Assembly (NCBI GenBank): GCA_905183005.1
Contig: CAJJDO010000033.1
Coordinates: 564,295 to 628,294 of the forward strand
DNA: 64,000 bases
Reading direction: 5' to 3'
Origin: Paramecium pentaurelia
Lineage: Eukaryota; Ciliophora; Oligohymenophorea; Peniculida; Parameciidae
The notes under the pieces are model-generated. The model was not told the DNA's origin, searched no databases, and worked only from the letters and a program-made list of their open reading frames with translations. This document shows, piece after piece, positions 23,601 through 37,360 of this stretch (the stretch's first letter is position 1; each line of letters opens with the position of its first letter). Position numbers and translations under genes: made by a program.

Positions 23601-25737
23601 CTTAACTTATTCAATCAAGTTTCTTTTATTTAAAATGAATGCAAGTGAAGAATTATTTATTCTATCACTTTGTCCTTTAAAAAAGAAGTTTTCTACCAAT
23701 CCAGAATGTACATCACCTAGTTTATGTGGCATTAAATCCTTTATATGTGTAAATATTTATCCATCTGTTTCATGAAATCCAAAAAATTATTTAAATTCAG
23801 GAGTAATTTTTTATTCTAATCTACCTTAGTGTTCTGGGCTAATATTAGAAATAATTGAGAGTGCTTAACCTGTAAGGAATGATAAATTATTAAAATCATT
23901 AAAATTATTATCATATTGATAAGCTTATTCAAATTCATTTAATTATTATTAAATTTTTAAAGTTATTTTAAGATCCTGATATATTATTAAATAATATAGT
24001 AATTTAATTTTTAAAGAATAGATTGTTTCTTTAGTTTAATTTCTATAATTTTAATATTCTTCAAATTATTTTTATGATTATTTTTTTAATTTCTACACTT
24101 ATTCAACAGCTTTTAATAATTAATCAAAATTTATCAATTCATTTTTTTAATAATCTTCCCATAGTTTTTTTTGAGAAATAAGGACTTCTTATAGACTTTA
24201 AATTATTGAATCTCCTAATGTATATAAAATATTGATATCAGTTATTATGAAGTATTCTTATTGACTTATTTTAATTTATTTTAATGATTAATTCATTAAT
24301 TTTATTCTGCATTTTTGCCATATTAAATATAATATAGTATTTGTAACATCAAATTTGTTTTATTTATTTTAAATTTACTTTTTTACCTCAATACACTAAT
24401 AAATAGTTTTACAAGTTAAAACATGATTTTCAAGGTAAAATCTTTGAAATGATATATAATTTAAAATAATCATATCATATTATTTTTGATTGAAATATTT
24501 TTATTGTTTGCTTTTAAATTGAATTTTATAAAGATGAAGAATCCATTTTTTTAAAATAAATTTCTTTTGTCTTTTTTCTTTTTTTTAACCTTTTAACAAT
24601 GTTATTCTATCTATATCTAATATTTAACATTCCTTGCAAGGACATAGAATATCAATACAATTGTTTTTATGTATCATTAATTGGATTAATAATTCTATGC
24701 TTTGAGACTACTCACTAATAAAATACTCTATAGATTAAACTAAATAAGATTTATTAGACCCATTACAAAATTGTTATATTATATTTTGTATTTTTCTCTT
24801 AAACATAGATTCAACAACATACCATAATAACTAAAATTTATCATAATTTTACTTGAGAAGATATAAAAAAAGTAAAGAAAATAAATTTATCATTTTCAGC
24901 TGAAATCTTCCAAAAAATTAAAATTAAATTGAACAGTGCACTTAATATAGTAATTTAATAAAATAAAATTGATAAAGAAGTAATACCAAATGCAAATTTA
25001 TGAGCAATTCTTAAATGTAATATTATTATAACACAATGTAGTATATGAATTATTATTTATGATTCTTTCTATTTATATAAGATAGATACAGCTATATAAC
25101 ATATTATTAGAGGACTTATGAAAATAGATTCTATAAAATTATATTTGAGTAAATGATTTTAATGAATTTCTCTTTTTTTAAAAAAAAAGGTGGAAATAAT
25201 AGAATTAAATAATACTAAGATTGTGCCTATGATACTTATTAATAAAATTAGAGAGTTATTTTGTGTATTTAAGTTATTATTATCTTAATATATTATTGCC
25301 CTTTAACTTAAAATTTGACAAAAAACAGTTTATAATGGACATAGAAGGATCCAATTGAAATAAAGAAAATAAACTTTAATAATTCTAAATTCCTAAGGTA
25401 TAGATTTTTGATATTATACTTATAGTTTTAGAATTGAGCAGATAATTACTGCTACTAAAATTACAATTAGAAATAATAATATAGCACATGATAGAAAGTC
25501 AAGGCTAAAATAATTAACAGCTTCTGTTATAATATTGGCATTTGATAAAATAGTAAACAAATATTGATTTTCTTAGTTTATATTTGAATTTTGATTCTGA
25601 TCCATAACTAAAAATCCATTTAGTTAAAAAAAATATATCCATAGAATGAACTATTCATTAGTTGTATTTTTGGTTAATTTCTAATCGTTATCCATAATTG
25701 AGATTTGTAACAAATATTCAAAAATCCTATAGATCAT
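20656..25737 (-). CDS. TmcB-like multi-pass membrane protein A, about 1,678 aa
   Basis: ATG at 25735-25737, introns 24831-24852 and 22073-22095, TGA 20656-20658; 1,679 codons. A further 27-nt intron at 25393-25419 is possible but does not alter frame. The N-terminal third has several membrane spans (FLSCAILLFLIVILVAVIIC, SLILLISIIGTILVLF) and a Cys cluster (ILCPCKECQ). A PAS-like middle region follows (QALSIISNISPEHQG ... FGFHETDGQIFTHIK ... GHLLLDKEFKIFGMTQNIY). The C-terminal half has extracellular loops between further spans and a VCLLVGCNMSLDLLQNRLF motif. This layout matches the large ciliate proteins annotated as TmcB-like; they are membrane sensors of unknown ligand. It is a tandem paralogue of the next gene. 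Confidence 0.8.
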
Positions 25738-25809
25738 TAAGTGTATTATAATATATTGATATCAATTTAAAACTAATAAATCAAACATATAAATTAGAAG
25801 ATCATAAAA

Positions 25810-28800
25810 TCATTTTTCGTATTTTCTTCGAAAGCTTTCTAAATGTTTTGGAATATTTCTTTAAAATAAGATGGGTAATGGTATAGATTTAATAATTGCT
25901 TTGGAAAGTACATATCGTTTGAATTAATAATATCCAAATAGTATTTAAAATACTAAAACAAAAATAAACATTAAGATTCCTATAGAAATAATTAAAGTTT
26001 AATTATCTTTTGTTAATGTATCTATTGTTTATGATGATATATCTAAAAAGTATTTACTAAATTGGCTTATTTGAAATTAAATAATATCAATTCCCCATAA
26101 CATATAAATAAGATATTCACTATCATCAAATATACTTTCTAATGCAAGAGCTCTTTCTAAGTAAGATTAATTTTTAAAAATTAATTAAGAAGCTCCTTCA
26201 ACAAAAGATAATACTTTAGATTATAGATTGACCACTCCAGTTTAAAAAAGTGGAACTAATTCCTTTTAATATAGTCTATCATATAACAATTGACTTTGCA
26301 TATCACAACCAGTTAAAAGGCATACATCTTAACCTAAAAGTGAATCTTATTGTTCATCAGTGAGTTCAGAATTTTATTGATCTCCATTAAGAATTAAACT
26401 TGTAAAATCTATCATCTTTAATCTTGAGATATCTTTTAAAATTAATTCTTCATCAATAGATAATAAATTTAATATTTAAGTATCAGTTTAAATATTTTTG
26501 GTCATTAGTTAATGACCTGGATCAGTTTTATTAATTAATGCATAAGTTTCAAAATATTATTTAATTAAGAATAAATCAAATCTATTGGAAGCTACAATAA
26601 AATTTAATCTGTTTTCTTAAGCTAAAATTGCCCTATTACTAATAGGTCCAATTGATTTTGTTATTTAAAGATAATATAGATGAAAAGCCAAAACATAAGA
26701 GATTATAAATAATGAGACTAAAATAATAACAACAATAGAACAATAGTTTGAATATTTAGAATTTTCTTAGATTTCTCTTTCATTTATTCTTTTTTTTTTA
26801 ACAAATACAACTGTAGCTTTATTTGAACTTTTTCTAACATCATCTATTATGAATTTAGGCAAATTCAATATTATTTTATAATCTTTTTGTCTTAAAAAGA
26901 TTCTATTATATGATACCATACTTATTAATTAATCACATTAATGTATTATTTAAATACAATCATCCTTATCACACATTTTAAATAATTTAAGATAGAGTTT
27001 AATAGTATGAACTACTTTATAATAATTAATAATCAAAGCTGTTAATTATAAACTAATAATTAAATATAATCCAACAAAATAATAATTAACTATTTTATCA
27101 AAATGATCATTCATTTCATAATTATAATTATGACAATCTTCTAGAGTTATATTAGCACTTTCACTTACATCAAAAAAATTATAATAAACTTATGATCTTG
27201 CAATTTAAGTCATATATGTATCATTTCTACCTGATAAATATGTTTATGGTGATGATGCAAATGATTAATAAGACATAAAAAATGTTTAATGCATAATTTA
27301 ATAATAAGTAGAATAATCTTATACTGTTTAAGATATTTTACTCTCCAAATCAAAGTTTATAAAATATATAGTTATACTTTTTATATCACTTTTCATGGCA
27401 ATTTTTTTATAATTTGAATACATATTATTAAGTCTAACACTTCCTTTTGCTATATGTTACCAAGCCATATATATCTTATCATATCTACTAATATTTATTT
27501 CATCATTATTATTAAATGGAATTATTGTATCATTTTATATTGGATAAAAATCTCTATAATAAATTACATGTCTAGAACCTGACATTGTTTAACTATATGC
27601 ATCCAAAAAATTTAAATCAGCTGTTATTTATTATATGCAATCTGATTAAAGATTCTTTTTATTTGAAAATAAATTAGATATTAAAATTATTATTATTATT
27701 AATACAACTATTTAAATTAGAAAATGAGCTATTAAATTTTTTATTGTTTATGGTATTATTGTATCATTAATATAAACAATTATTTTCTCTAATTACTCAT
27801 TAATTTCATTTGAACTATGTTTTGTAACAGTATTAGTCATTTCAGCTACTAATTCTATCTATTCATTTTAATCTTCTCCATCATTCGAGAGTATAATATT
27901 AGTTTAATTAGGTCTAATCTATTCTAAAGTTGCTTATTATCTTCTTAAAATATCAGAAAGTGCTGGTGTCTTAGCTAATTATTATGATGGAGATGCATTT
28001 ACTTTTGGATCTTCTAAAAAATCAATTTCTATTACAAAATATAGAAATTCACAAGTTTAATCTTTCTCTAAATAAGATAATACTCTTTAAACAACACTAT
28101 ATTCAATAGGATATAATTTGGAAAATTAAGATTTTATATTAGATATACTAGTATTAATATCTTTTAAAGTATTCATCATTTATTTATTTGTATATTTTTT
28201 TGTTGTTAATGATTAAGATGTTTTAAATTAATTTCTTTTTTAAGATATTATTGAAAGTACTCCTATTTCTCTTTAACAAATTATATCCTATTTAAATATT
28301 CTTTTTTTATTTCTTATTGTTAATAATCTATAATATTCTTCTAATATTTAAGATAAAGATGGAATTAATTCTTATATAGCAACTTATTCATATAGTTCTT
28401 CAGGCATAATCAAATCTAAATTTGTATTATTTTTGTAATAATATTTATAATTAATTCTTTCATATATGTTTCTTGTTATTCCAAATATTAGAAAATCAGA
28501 ATCAACCAAAATATATCCTCTTTTATTTAAATCAATTTCTCTTCTTTCATATTTTACCATTTTTAATAAATGTCCTATAATCCAAAATTAATATTAATCA
28601 TTTGAATATGGAAATAATGCAGTAAGACATATATTAACTTTTTCAATCAAATTATCTGAATTTAAAATAAATTATTCAGAATTTGCATATAATCTATTTG
28701 TCTTTCCTAATTATAAATAAGATTCAATCAAACCATTATGTATTCTACCAAGTTTAATTGGTAACAATTATTCTATTTTAGTTAATGGAATATTTAGATT

Positions 28801-30802
28801 TTAATATCCAAAAAATTCACAAAATTAATCATTTATATTTTAAGTAATATATCCTAAAGTTTAAGATTATACATTAGATATTATTGATAAAGCTTACCCA
28901 TTTAAAAATTATAAATTGTTGAATTATGAACTTTTAGAATTTGTTTGTTCCTTTATTTAACACTCAATTTATTAAGCTATCTTTAAACAACTATTAATAT
29001 CTTCCATACAAACTAATGTTACTACTAATTTTATTTTTAATATTAAAATAGAATCAATTGCTGGAATTTCTCTTTAACTTTAAAAATTTAGAAATTCTTT
29101 TTTCAATATTTCAGTTTTATTTCTTATTTATTATGAAAATTCAATAATTTTATCATAAGAAATAGAATGATTCATTTTTTATAACCATAATTATTTTTAA
29201 CAAAGTAACAATTCAATAATTTTTTTAACAATTTCTTCTTCAAAATTATAAAATAAATTAAAATCCTATAAAGTTCGAAATTCTAAAGATCCAATTTATA
29301 TACCTGCTCTATTATGATTTTCAATTTCAATTTTATTTAAATGTTGTATTTAATTAATTAAATTTAAAAAGAATTAAGGCATATTACCTTATTTCATTTT
29401 TTTTAATGTATAAACAACATCTTATATAATTTTATATGATAAAACTGAATTTTCTCTGTATCTTTATAAGAAAGTAACAAATTTAATTGTAAGTTATTCA
29501 AAGTATTAAAATTAATTAGGATTTTATAAAATTGATTTAATTATTTTTTAAAATTAATGTTATACCCAAATATAAATTTATTATGTGTTAAGTTAGTTTG
29601 ATCCAAAAATAAATTTATTTAACTTTTATTTACAAGGACATGATAAATCATTACAATTTTAACAATGAATTCCTAAATATTTTAATAATAGATAATAATC
29701 TTTTTGATGTATATTCTCTAAATGACATAATTAACAAATAAATTCTAATGGATGTTCACTATTTTTAATAGTTTTTGATTTAAAAAATATTTAACATTCT
29801 TTATCAATGTAATTATCATAGAGTACTTGATTGATTCCAAATATCAACTAAAATAGATATAAGAATTACAGGAACACAAATGCAAAATGTTAAGAATATA
29901 TGACCATCATTTAAATCAGAAAATATCCATACAGCTACTAAAATTTCAAAAAACCATGCACACCACAAACATTTACTAAAAAAGACTGTTTCTTATTAAA
30001 ATCCAAAAGGTATATTAAAATATGTATCTAATGCAATAACTATCATAATTAGATTGAATATTGAATGAATTACTAAATTGTAATTATCATACATTTCCTT
30101 CCAAAAAGATGACATTTATAATGCCATATGTAATAAGATGGTTATCAAATTAAAGTAACTAAATTTTCTCATCAAATCTCCTTAGACAAATTCATAATTT
30201 CTAAAACAGTATAAAGATAAAAAACCTGAAAGGATAACGAGTACTTACCCTATAATACTAATCACTAAAAAGTGTGATGAAATTAAAGAAAAACATTCTT
30301 TTGGGTCTAGATTGCCATGTTAAGCCAAATATGCTAAACGACCACAAGTCAATACTCCAATCATACATTCATGAAAAGGTGTTAAGAAATACCATTAAAA
30401 GTTCTTAAAATAAAATCTTATAAATCTATTAACAAAATTATTTGTAGCAAATGGCTAGTATAGAATTATCAATAATACTTTGAATGCAATTTAAAAAATT
30501 ATTCCTGCATAAATAGAACACATTATTCCAAAAATACAATAGTACATAACCTTTGTAAATGGGTCATAATGTATGACTATCATCATAAATGGGATAGAGG
30601 AATATTATCCTATTTGAGCCAAATAATCATTCTCATAAAATACGATGGATTTGCTTTCAAATTAACTATATAGGTAACCAAGCAATTAGATAAAATAAAA
30701 GACAATCATACTCATATTGCCATAATCAATTTATGCTTTTCTTCTTTCTGTATTACACCCAATTGTTAAAAAGAAGGATATAAGCTTAGAAAAATATTTC
30801 AT
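25810..30802 (-). CDS. TmcB-like multi-pass membrane protein B, about 1,656 aa
   Basis: ATG at 30800-30802, one intron 29848-29869, TGA 25810-25812; 1,657 codons in one frame. The N-terminus (MKYFSKLISFFLTIGCNTER) leads into a block of about eight membrane spans (IVFYFIQLLGYLY, LVISIIGQVLVILSGFLSLY). A Cys-rich loop (FICQLCHLENIH, LSCPCK), a PAS-like region (QALSIISNVQSQTLGYITQN, GYILVDSDFLIFGITRNIY), a span (LIQIVVLIIIIILIS), large extracellular loops and a C-terminal span (TLIISIGILMFIFVLVFQIL) follow. The motif VCLLTGCDMQSQLLYDRLY corresponds to VCLLVGCNMS in paralogue A. Function: probable membrane-anchored sensor; unproven. Its stop lies 72 bp before the start of paralogue A. Confidence 0.82.
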
Positions 30803-31166
30803 TAATCCTAAATTTATTATATTTATTTATAAACATATCAAAAATCTTGAATTATAGTTAATCAACAATTTCATTAGATATATAATTGTGAGTTAGAAGG
30901 GTTTTTAAACACAAATTATAAGTAACTAAATAAGTTTATAATTATGGCCAAATTTTTAGGTAAATTCTGAATTAATCATTTAATTATTCAAGTTTTGATT
31001 ATTTAAGTTAACAAAAAGATCAATTAATTTGCAACAATTTTTAAAATTAATGGATTATACAGAAATTATATATGAAATAAACAGTATAATGTTTTGATCA
31101 TAATTTGACTTTTATAAGAAGAATATATATGAATAATTGAATTTTATCAGTTCAGTATAATAACTA
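30803..31166. other. Intergenic, about 360 bp
   Basis: AT-rich spacer between two minus-strand genes; it should hold the promoter of TmcB-like gene B. Nothing else seen. Confidence 0.45.
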
Positions 31167-32787
31167 TCATTCATCATCATTAAATTACATAAGTTATTAA
31201 TTATTAGATTCAGAGTCAATTAACTATTCAAAATATTGATCATCTTTGCTTTTTACATCATAACTAGCTGCAGTAATTGTATGACATTACTTCTATATGG
31301 ATCTCATTCTTGGAGTCTCGCTTTTATTGATAGATAATTATTGATATTTCATTTTTTATAACATATCTCTGAAATCTTTAATTCTATTATTCATATCCTT
31401 AAAATATCTATCAGTCATAGCAATAAAATCCTCATTGTCAATTGATCGATAATTTCTGTAATAAGTAATATATCAATACCTTTTAAGTTACTATCCTTCT
31501 TAAAGAAGAGCCTAGATCTGACTAACTCTATTCAAAGTTGCAGGATCATTTATACTATTTTTTACTTGATACTTATGTAGGTAAGTATTTAATTTATAAA
31601 AATTTAAGAGAATTCTCTCAGCAACTTATCTAATATCCATTTTTATATTAGTTTTATCTAATAAAGTAATAGATCTTAATTCTGAAACAAATGGTTATAA
31701 ATCAGCATAAAGTATAGCTGTAAAAAGTGATGTCAAAGCTACACCATAAAATAAACCTAAAGTCATAGCTAATCTTCCAAGTTCAGTAGTTGGGTAGATA
31801 TCTCCATACCCAACTGTAAATATAGTAATCATACAAACCCATAGGGAATTATTTATATTGTAATGATCAATTTCAGTTGTTGTTCTTAGTAATGATCTCT
31901 CAGAAATTTCTAACTAGTAAGAAAACAAGAAAATTCCAATACAAAAAAGACCAAATAGAGTGGAATAGGGATGTTCTCTAATCATTACTTTAAAAATGAA
32001 ATGAGGACCAAATTCAACTTAATATATGCCACTATAATGAAATTATTAAATACCATAATCTATTTACTCTATTAGAATAAAAAGGTTGGAATTTAAATGC
32101 TATATTCAAAATAAGTAAGGTTCTAAATAGCATTACAAAAGTAAGTATTTCATTTACGAAATAAAATCTCGGTTAATCAGAATATCGTTGAGAAAATGAA
32201 ACTTTATATTATATTGTATAAGGTGTTGGACAAGGAAGTAATATGGTTGTTTCAATTAGCAAAAGAAAGATGAGATTAGTTTAAAATATATTGGAAGCAT
32301 TAGGTACTGTAAGAGAGCGTTTCTTAAATTCAAGTTCTGCTAAATATGCCATTAATGTCATTATAACTAAATAAGGCTATCAATATACTAGATATAATTG
32401 TGAGGAAAAGAATAAGATATAACAATGTTTTAATTTCTTCTTGGTATATATCTTTCAATTAATAGGCAAACGAGACTTCATACTATATAATAAATCACCC
32501 ATTACTTCAAGGATCATAAGAACAATACTTGCACAAATTGTCCACATTCTGCCTAATTCTAAAACCCTATATCTTTCAAAATAAAGTCTTGTAATTCTGC
32601 TATTTTCAAAAGCATTCTTTTTAGAACTTCCAAGAATAGTTGACTTTCTTCTAAGATTATTCCTTTTTTGTGGAGAAGTTTAAAACAAATGAGAAAGTCT
32701 TCCATGCTATTATATAGCATCTTCTTCATTTGCTCGTGAAACTGGATTACCCTGTAGCTCTATAGCTTCATAATTCGGTGATTTCAT
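31167..32787 (-). CDS. SK-type potassium channel, 506 aa
   Basis: ATG at 32785-32787; introns 32452-32483 (32 nt), 32367-32388, 32032-32053 and 31456-31479; TGA 31167-31169; 507 codons. Six membrane segments are discernible (ICASIVLMILEVMG, LLYLILFLTIISIIMTLMAY, FLLLIETTILLPC, EILTFVMLFRTLLIL, FGLFCIGIFLFSYQLEI and the S6 GRLAMTLGLFYGVALTSLF), with the selectivity filter TVGYGD in the pore. The C-terminus is helical and basic (calmodulin-binding-like, KMDIRQVAERILLNFYKL). Order and pore match small-conductance Ca2+-activated K+ channels, which in Paramecium control membrane potential and swimming; the Ca2+/calmodulin control is inferred from the family. Confidence 0.9.
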
Positions 32788-33989
32788 TATATATATATTA
32801 ACTATCAATTTTTAATCAATCAAAGAAACTCATCAAAAATAGTACTGTGCGAATCATCTTTATTATTACAGAATTTCTTCATCTTCACTAAATTTATGCT
32901 TTCTATTGAGAAACACAAGATTTAATGAATCATGTTTATCTATTGTATAAAAATCCAACTTTAAATCTCAGTTTAAAAAACATACTTTTTGTATAAAAAA
33001 TTAATTAAAATCAACATAGAATAAAATGTTAGAGGTTTCAAAAATAAATTATAAGAGAATAGTTTTTGTGAAGAATATAACTTGATGATGAATCATTTAT
33101 TAATCTTATAATTGAAAAATATCTAAATTTAAGTAACAATGAAAAAGTTCAATAATAATCCTACTGTATGTTTAATTGTTAATTGAATATGAATTTTAAT
33201 TGTTTTATTATTAATTTGATTATTAAATTTGTTAATTTTTACCATTTTAAGTGAGACTTATAACTCTAAGAATTTGAAGAAATCATTACGAAAGTATCAG
33301 AATACCTCATCTAAATTATTGTGGGAAATTGGACTTATCAAAACTTTCAATCCTTTTTTTATTTTTTTTATTTCGTTCAAATAAAAAATATCATTAAATT
33401 TTTAAGTGAGTTTATCTACTTTAATTATGGATATTCTTGATAACATGATGATCTAATTATTATATTTTAAGATTACAAATTATGAATAAAAAAAAAAATA
33501 GTTAAATCTAACAAAAACTGAAAGAATTTCTTGTAATTTTTCAAAAATTAACCTAAATATTGGAATTTATTTCAATCTTTGAAGTTATTTTATTATTATT
33601 TCAGGATTGAAAAATTAATTTTAGGTTAATAAATACTAAACATATGATTTCGTTAACATAAAATTAGAAGTTATATACAAGATTATAAATTAAATTATAA
33701 ATTATAATGTAATAAAAAATTTAATAAATTTTCTCTTTAATAGTTGTGGAAATAAAATTGTAACAATAAAATCTAAATGTATTATTAAGCAATACTAAAA
33801 TCTAATTTGATATTGCTTAAATATAAATGTAAAATAATAAAATAGAAAAATTGTATTTCTGTTTTCTATATATCTTGTTAAATTATATTTTATATCTTTA
33901 TTCAATAATTATGTATTGTTTGAATTTGCATTAAATTAGTAATCATCAATTGTAATTTATTTTATTCTTTTATATTTATATATATTTTA
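32788..33989. other. Intergenic, about 1.2 kb, divergent promoters
   Basis: Long AT-rich spacer between the divergent K+ channel (-) and coiled-coil (+) genes. I found no coding frame, tRNA-like fold or long repeat. Confidence 0.4.
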
Positions 33990-36150
33990 ATGAAACTGCA
34001 TAAAAAAAATGTATTAATTCGTTCAAGTTTACATTCTCCAATAAATTTTGATTCGAAACCCTCAACATAAATTCCTAGATAGAGATCTGTCAATTAATTT
34101 GAAGAAGCTGATCCTATTTCAAAAGGTATTAGGAAAACTATATTTATGAGATAGAAAAATTATAAAAATGAGGAATGTTGTAGACTTAGGAGATGCAACT
34201 GAATCTATACATAAATCCTCATCTAAATAAATGAGGAGGTATAGCAAAGATGAATAAGATTAACTACTTGAATAATTAGATTAATGGCATGAATAAGTAA
34301 TTTCAAAGAAAAAAGCATTTGCTTTTGAATAAGTTAAGTAAAATGACAATAAATTCATGGAGAACGAGTTCTCTAATGATGGAGGACCTTAAATTAATTA
34401 AGCAATTATCAATTCAATTCTTAAAACATAAGATAAATAATAGTTAAAAAACTTATCATTAGAAGATGAGTAGAACTCTAATGTTTAAGTCAAATTTTAA
34501 TTGTTGAGATCAAATAAGGATTCAAATAATCCTGTTATGAAGACTTTAGATTAAGTTAGAATAGAAATGAATAAACATATCTTAAATTCATTGTTATTAT
34601 AAAAAGTTACAAAGAAGTTGGATGATTTATAAATTAACAGAAAAGGCAAAACAAATTGGAATCATTAAAAAATGGATGAAGAAACAGCATAAGTAGTTAG
34701 AGATTAATCATAAGCATTAAAAAATTCAACACTTAATAATTTTAAAGGATTAACTGAATATTTTAGCAATCCTGCTTAATACATCGATTACGATATAGTC
34801 TTATCAAAAGCAAAATATTACAGTAACAAACCTCCAAATTAATTTTAAGTGGAGATTGTATAAACAGGATAATAAACATCTACAACTGCAAAATAATTAA
34901 TGGAATCATTTTAGTAATTCTAAGTTTAAATAAAAGAAAACAAATAAATCCTATATTAAATGAGATTAGATAATAATAAATTAGTGTAATAAGCAACAAA
35001 AAAAGAGGATGAAATAAGTGAAATAAGAAGGAAATATTATGGAAAAGAAGAAAAAGCAAGATTAGGTTATGTTCCTGATTAAGATGGAAAAAAACGAAAT
35101 ATGATGGAGATTATTGAAAAAATTAGATAATAGAGAGATTTAGAGATTAGAAATATATAAAAATTTATTACATAAATAAAAGATGAAATGCATAGAAATA
35201 CTGATAGATTATAAGTGATATAGAAAGATTTAGATGAATTAAGGTAAAAAAAAAGAAGATGTAAGATGTTATTAAAAGATATATTCTTAAAACAACTTTA
35301 AGAGGCAAATGAATCATTAATGTCTGAAGGATTAGTTCAAATAATTAAATAAATGAAAAAAATCAATGAAAATGCAAAAGTTGAATAATTTCCAAGATAT
35401 TTAGATGATTAATCAAGATAGTATCTTCTTAAAGCTGCATAATTAGAAATAGATATAGAAGATGCTAGATTACAATCTTAGAAATTAAACCATAATCATA
35501 CTAATTTAAAAAGTACTCAATCTTAGTAATGTCTATTTTAAACATAACCTGTAAGTGTTTCTTAATTGAAAAGTCAAGTAAAAACAATGCTTAAAAGAGG
35601 TGGGGTTTCTATAAAAAAACCAGTGTTTGTTTAAGGTATAGATCCTATGAATCCTTCATCTTTTGCCCATGTAATTAAATGGGAGAATCAAGAATTAGAA
35701 TCTGTAAATTTATAAAATAAAGAGGAAACCCATTTTAAATTATAAAATATGCCTAGTGAAGGTAATATAAATTTTAAAGATTCTAATCAAAAATTAGTTT
35801 CATTTTAACAATCACTTGAATAACTTTAGAAGGAAGAATAGACAAGAATACTTAAAATATATTAAAATAAAAGACATTTATCAGATGTTCAAGAGTTGAA
35901 ATTAGTTTTATATTCTTTATTTGGATAAGTAATAGGAGATTAATAGTGGTATGAATTTGTTATTGAATGGACAGAGTAAAAATCATTAAATCCTTAACAA
36001 ATATTGAAAAAAGATACAGAATTAAAAGCAAATGATAAAGGATAAAATTAAAAATAAATAGCTGAAAAAGTTAAATAAAGCATAGCTAATACATATCGAA
36101 AATTATAATAAAGTAATGAAATTGAATATAATTTTAATATGCTAGATTGA
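33990..36150 (+). CDS. Coiled-coil protein, 711 aa
   Basis: ATG at 33990-33992, one 25-nt intron 34126-34150, TGA 36148-36150; 712 codons. The first 90 residues are Ser/Arg-rich; the rest is mostly helical with long heptad stretches (about residues 290-420: EIIEKIRQQRDLEIRNIQ, QVIQKDLDELRQKKRRC). Around residue 425 is MLLKDIFLKQLQEANESL, and at the C-terminus a helical unit (LKLVLYSLFGQVIGDQQWYE). No catalytic motif or membrane segment. I do not recognise a named family; axonemal or basal-body scaffolds have this build. The stop is 15 bp from the convergent gene's stop. Confidence 0.88.
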
Positions 36151-36165
36151 TTTTTATATTATTTT

Positions 36166-37098
36166 TCAAATAATTAATAAAAATGGTCTTATTTTTTATA
36201 AAGCTACTTTCTCATCAACTAAAACAACTTCCTTGTGTTATCCATTATGAGTTATTTCAGCTTTAAAATAAATATTATTAAATACCTCTCAAATCATAGA
36301 AATAAAATGGCTCTCCAATTTAATATCTATATTTTCCTGGAACAGGCATAGTCTTAAATTTCAAATTCATAACTGCACCAGACTCAACATCAGCCATTTT
36401 GAAATGTCCAGTTGTCATTGAAGTATCAGTGTTAAAGAATTACCAAAACTTAGAGATTATTTTTAATCCTTACCTTATTTTTGAATTCTGGGAACTTTTC
36501 AGTACATGGATAGCCACGGTCATATTCACAATCGTAATCTAGAACATGAATAGTTTCTTCTTTGAAGAGAGCATTAATCTCATTATTCTTATAAAGCATA
36601 TCTCTAAGATAAGTTTCCTTAAAATCAGGATCACCACATTTATCTCTTGCTCTCACATATAACATAGCTAATGGTAAAACTGTTAAAACCTATTTTTAAT
36701 TGAAATTTATTACTTTGAATCCAAATGCTAAAGGATAAAATTGATAACAGAAGAGACTAAATGCAGGTAAGAAATAAACATTGAATTTATCAAATAATCT
36801 ATGTCTTCTTTCAATTAAACATGAGAAATTTGGGACCTAAAATTGAAATTGTAAATCTTACATGTCTATGCAATATATCTTAAATCCATGCCCATCCAAG
36901 TGGTACTGATTCCCAGTTATCTTTTGGTGTTTTTACGTATGTATGCTCTTAATTAATATCTCTTGGGTAAGTATAGTAAGCATTCTTAAATTTGTATTGC
37001 CATCTCTTATTGTATGGGTTTGATGATTGCCACACAATCTTATTGTATTGTGTACGATGCACTAATTACTACACTGTTTTGCTCTGAATTATTTACAT
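36166..37098 (-). CDS. Membrane protein of probable mitochondrial type, 277 aa
   Basis: ATG at 37096-37098, introns 36837-36861, 36690-36713, 36449-36473 and 36261-36285, TGA 36166-36168; 278 codons. The N-terminus is basic and lacks acidic residues (MQIIQSKTVQQLVHRTQYNK), as in mitochondrial import signals. One or two hydrophobic stretches (FNVYFLPAFSLFCYQFYPLA, VLTVLPLAMLYV) are followed by a soluble part containing DYDCEYDRGYPCTEKFPEF and VPGKYRYQIGEPFYFYDL. I do not recognise the family; divergent ciliate respiratory-chain subunits look like this. Function not assigned. Confidence 0.75.
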
Positions 37099-37320
37099 TA
37101 TTTATATCTTTTAATTAGTAATATAAACTTAAAATATAATTATTCTTTAAAATACTCTTTCCCTTATGTAATTTCTGTAACAATCCTCATTTTAATATCA
37201 AATACTTGTGGAAAGTGAATAATATTTTAAATTAAATTTAGATTCCTAAAAATTATCCTATGAATTCTATAATAAAATTACAGTTGAATAATTGAATCTA
37301 TATAGTTTTCATATTATAGA

Positions 37321-37335
37321 TATATATATATATAT
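37321..37335. repeat. (TA)n microsatellite
   Basis: A short TA dinucleotide run just beyond the 3' end of the B-box-like gene. Confidence 0.8.
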
Positions 37336-37360
37336 TTATATCAAAGTCTTTAATTTTTAT

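Noticed and set aside
32030..32060. Alternative reading of the K+ channel with an extra YGIQQFHYSG segment and a frameshift
   Set aside because: Removing the 22-nt intron 32032-32053 joins the flanking exons in frame; the extra segment is intron-derived.
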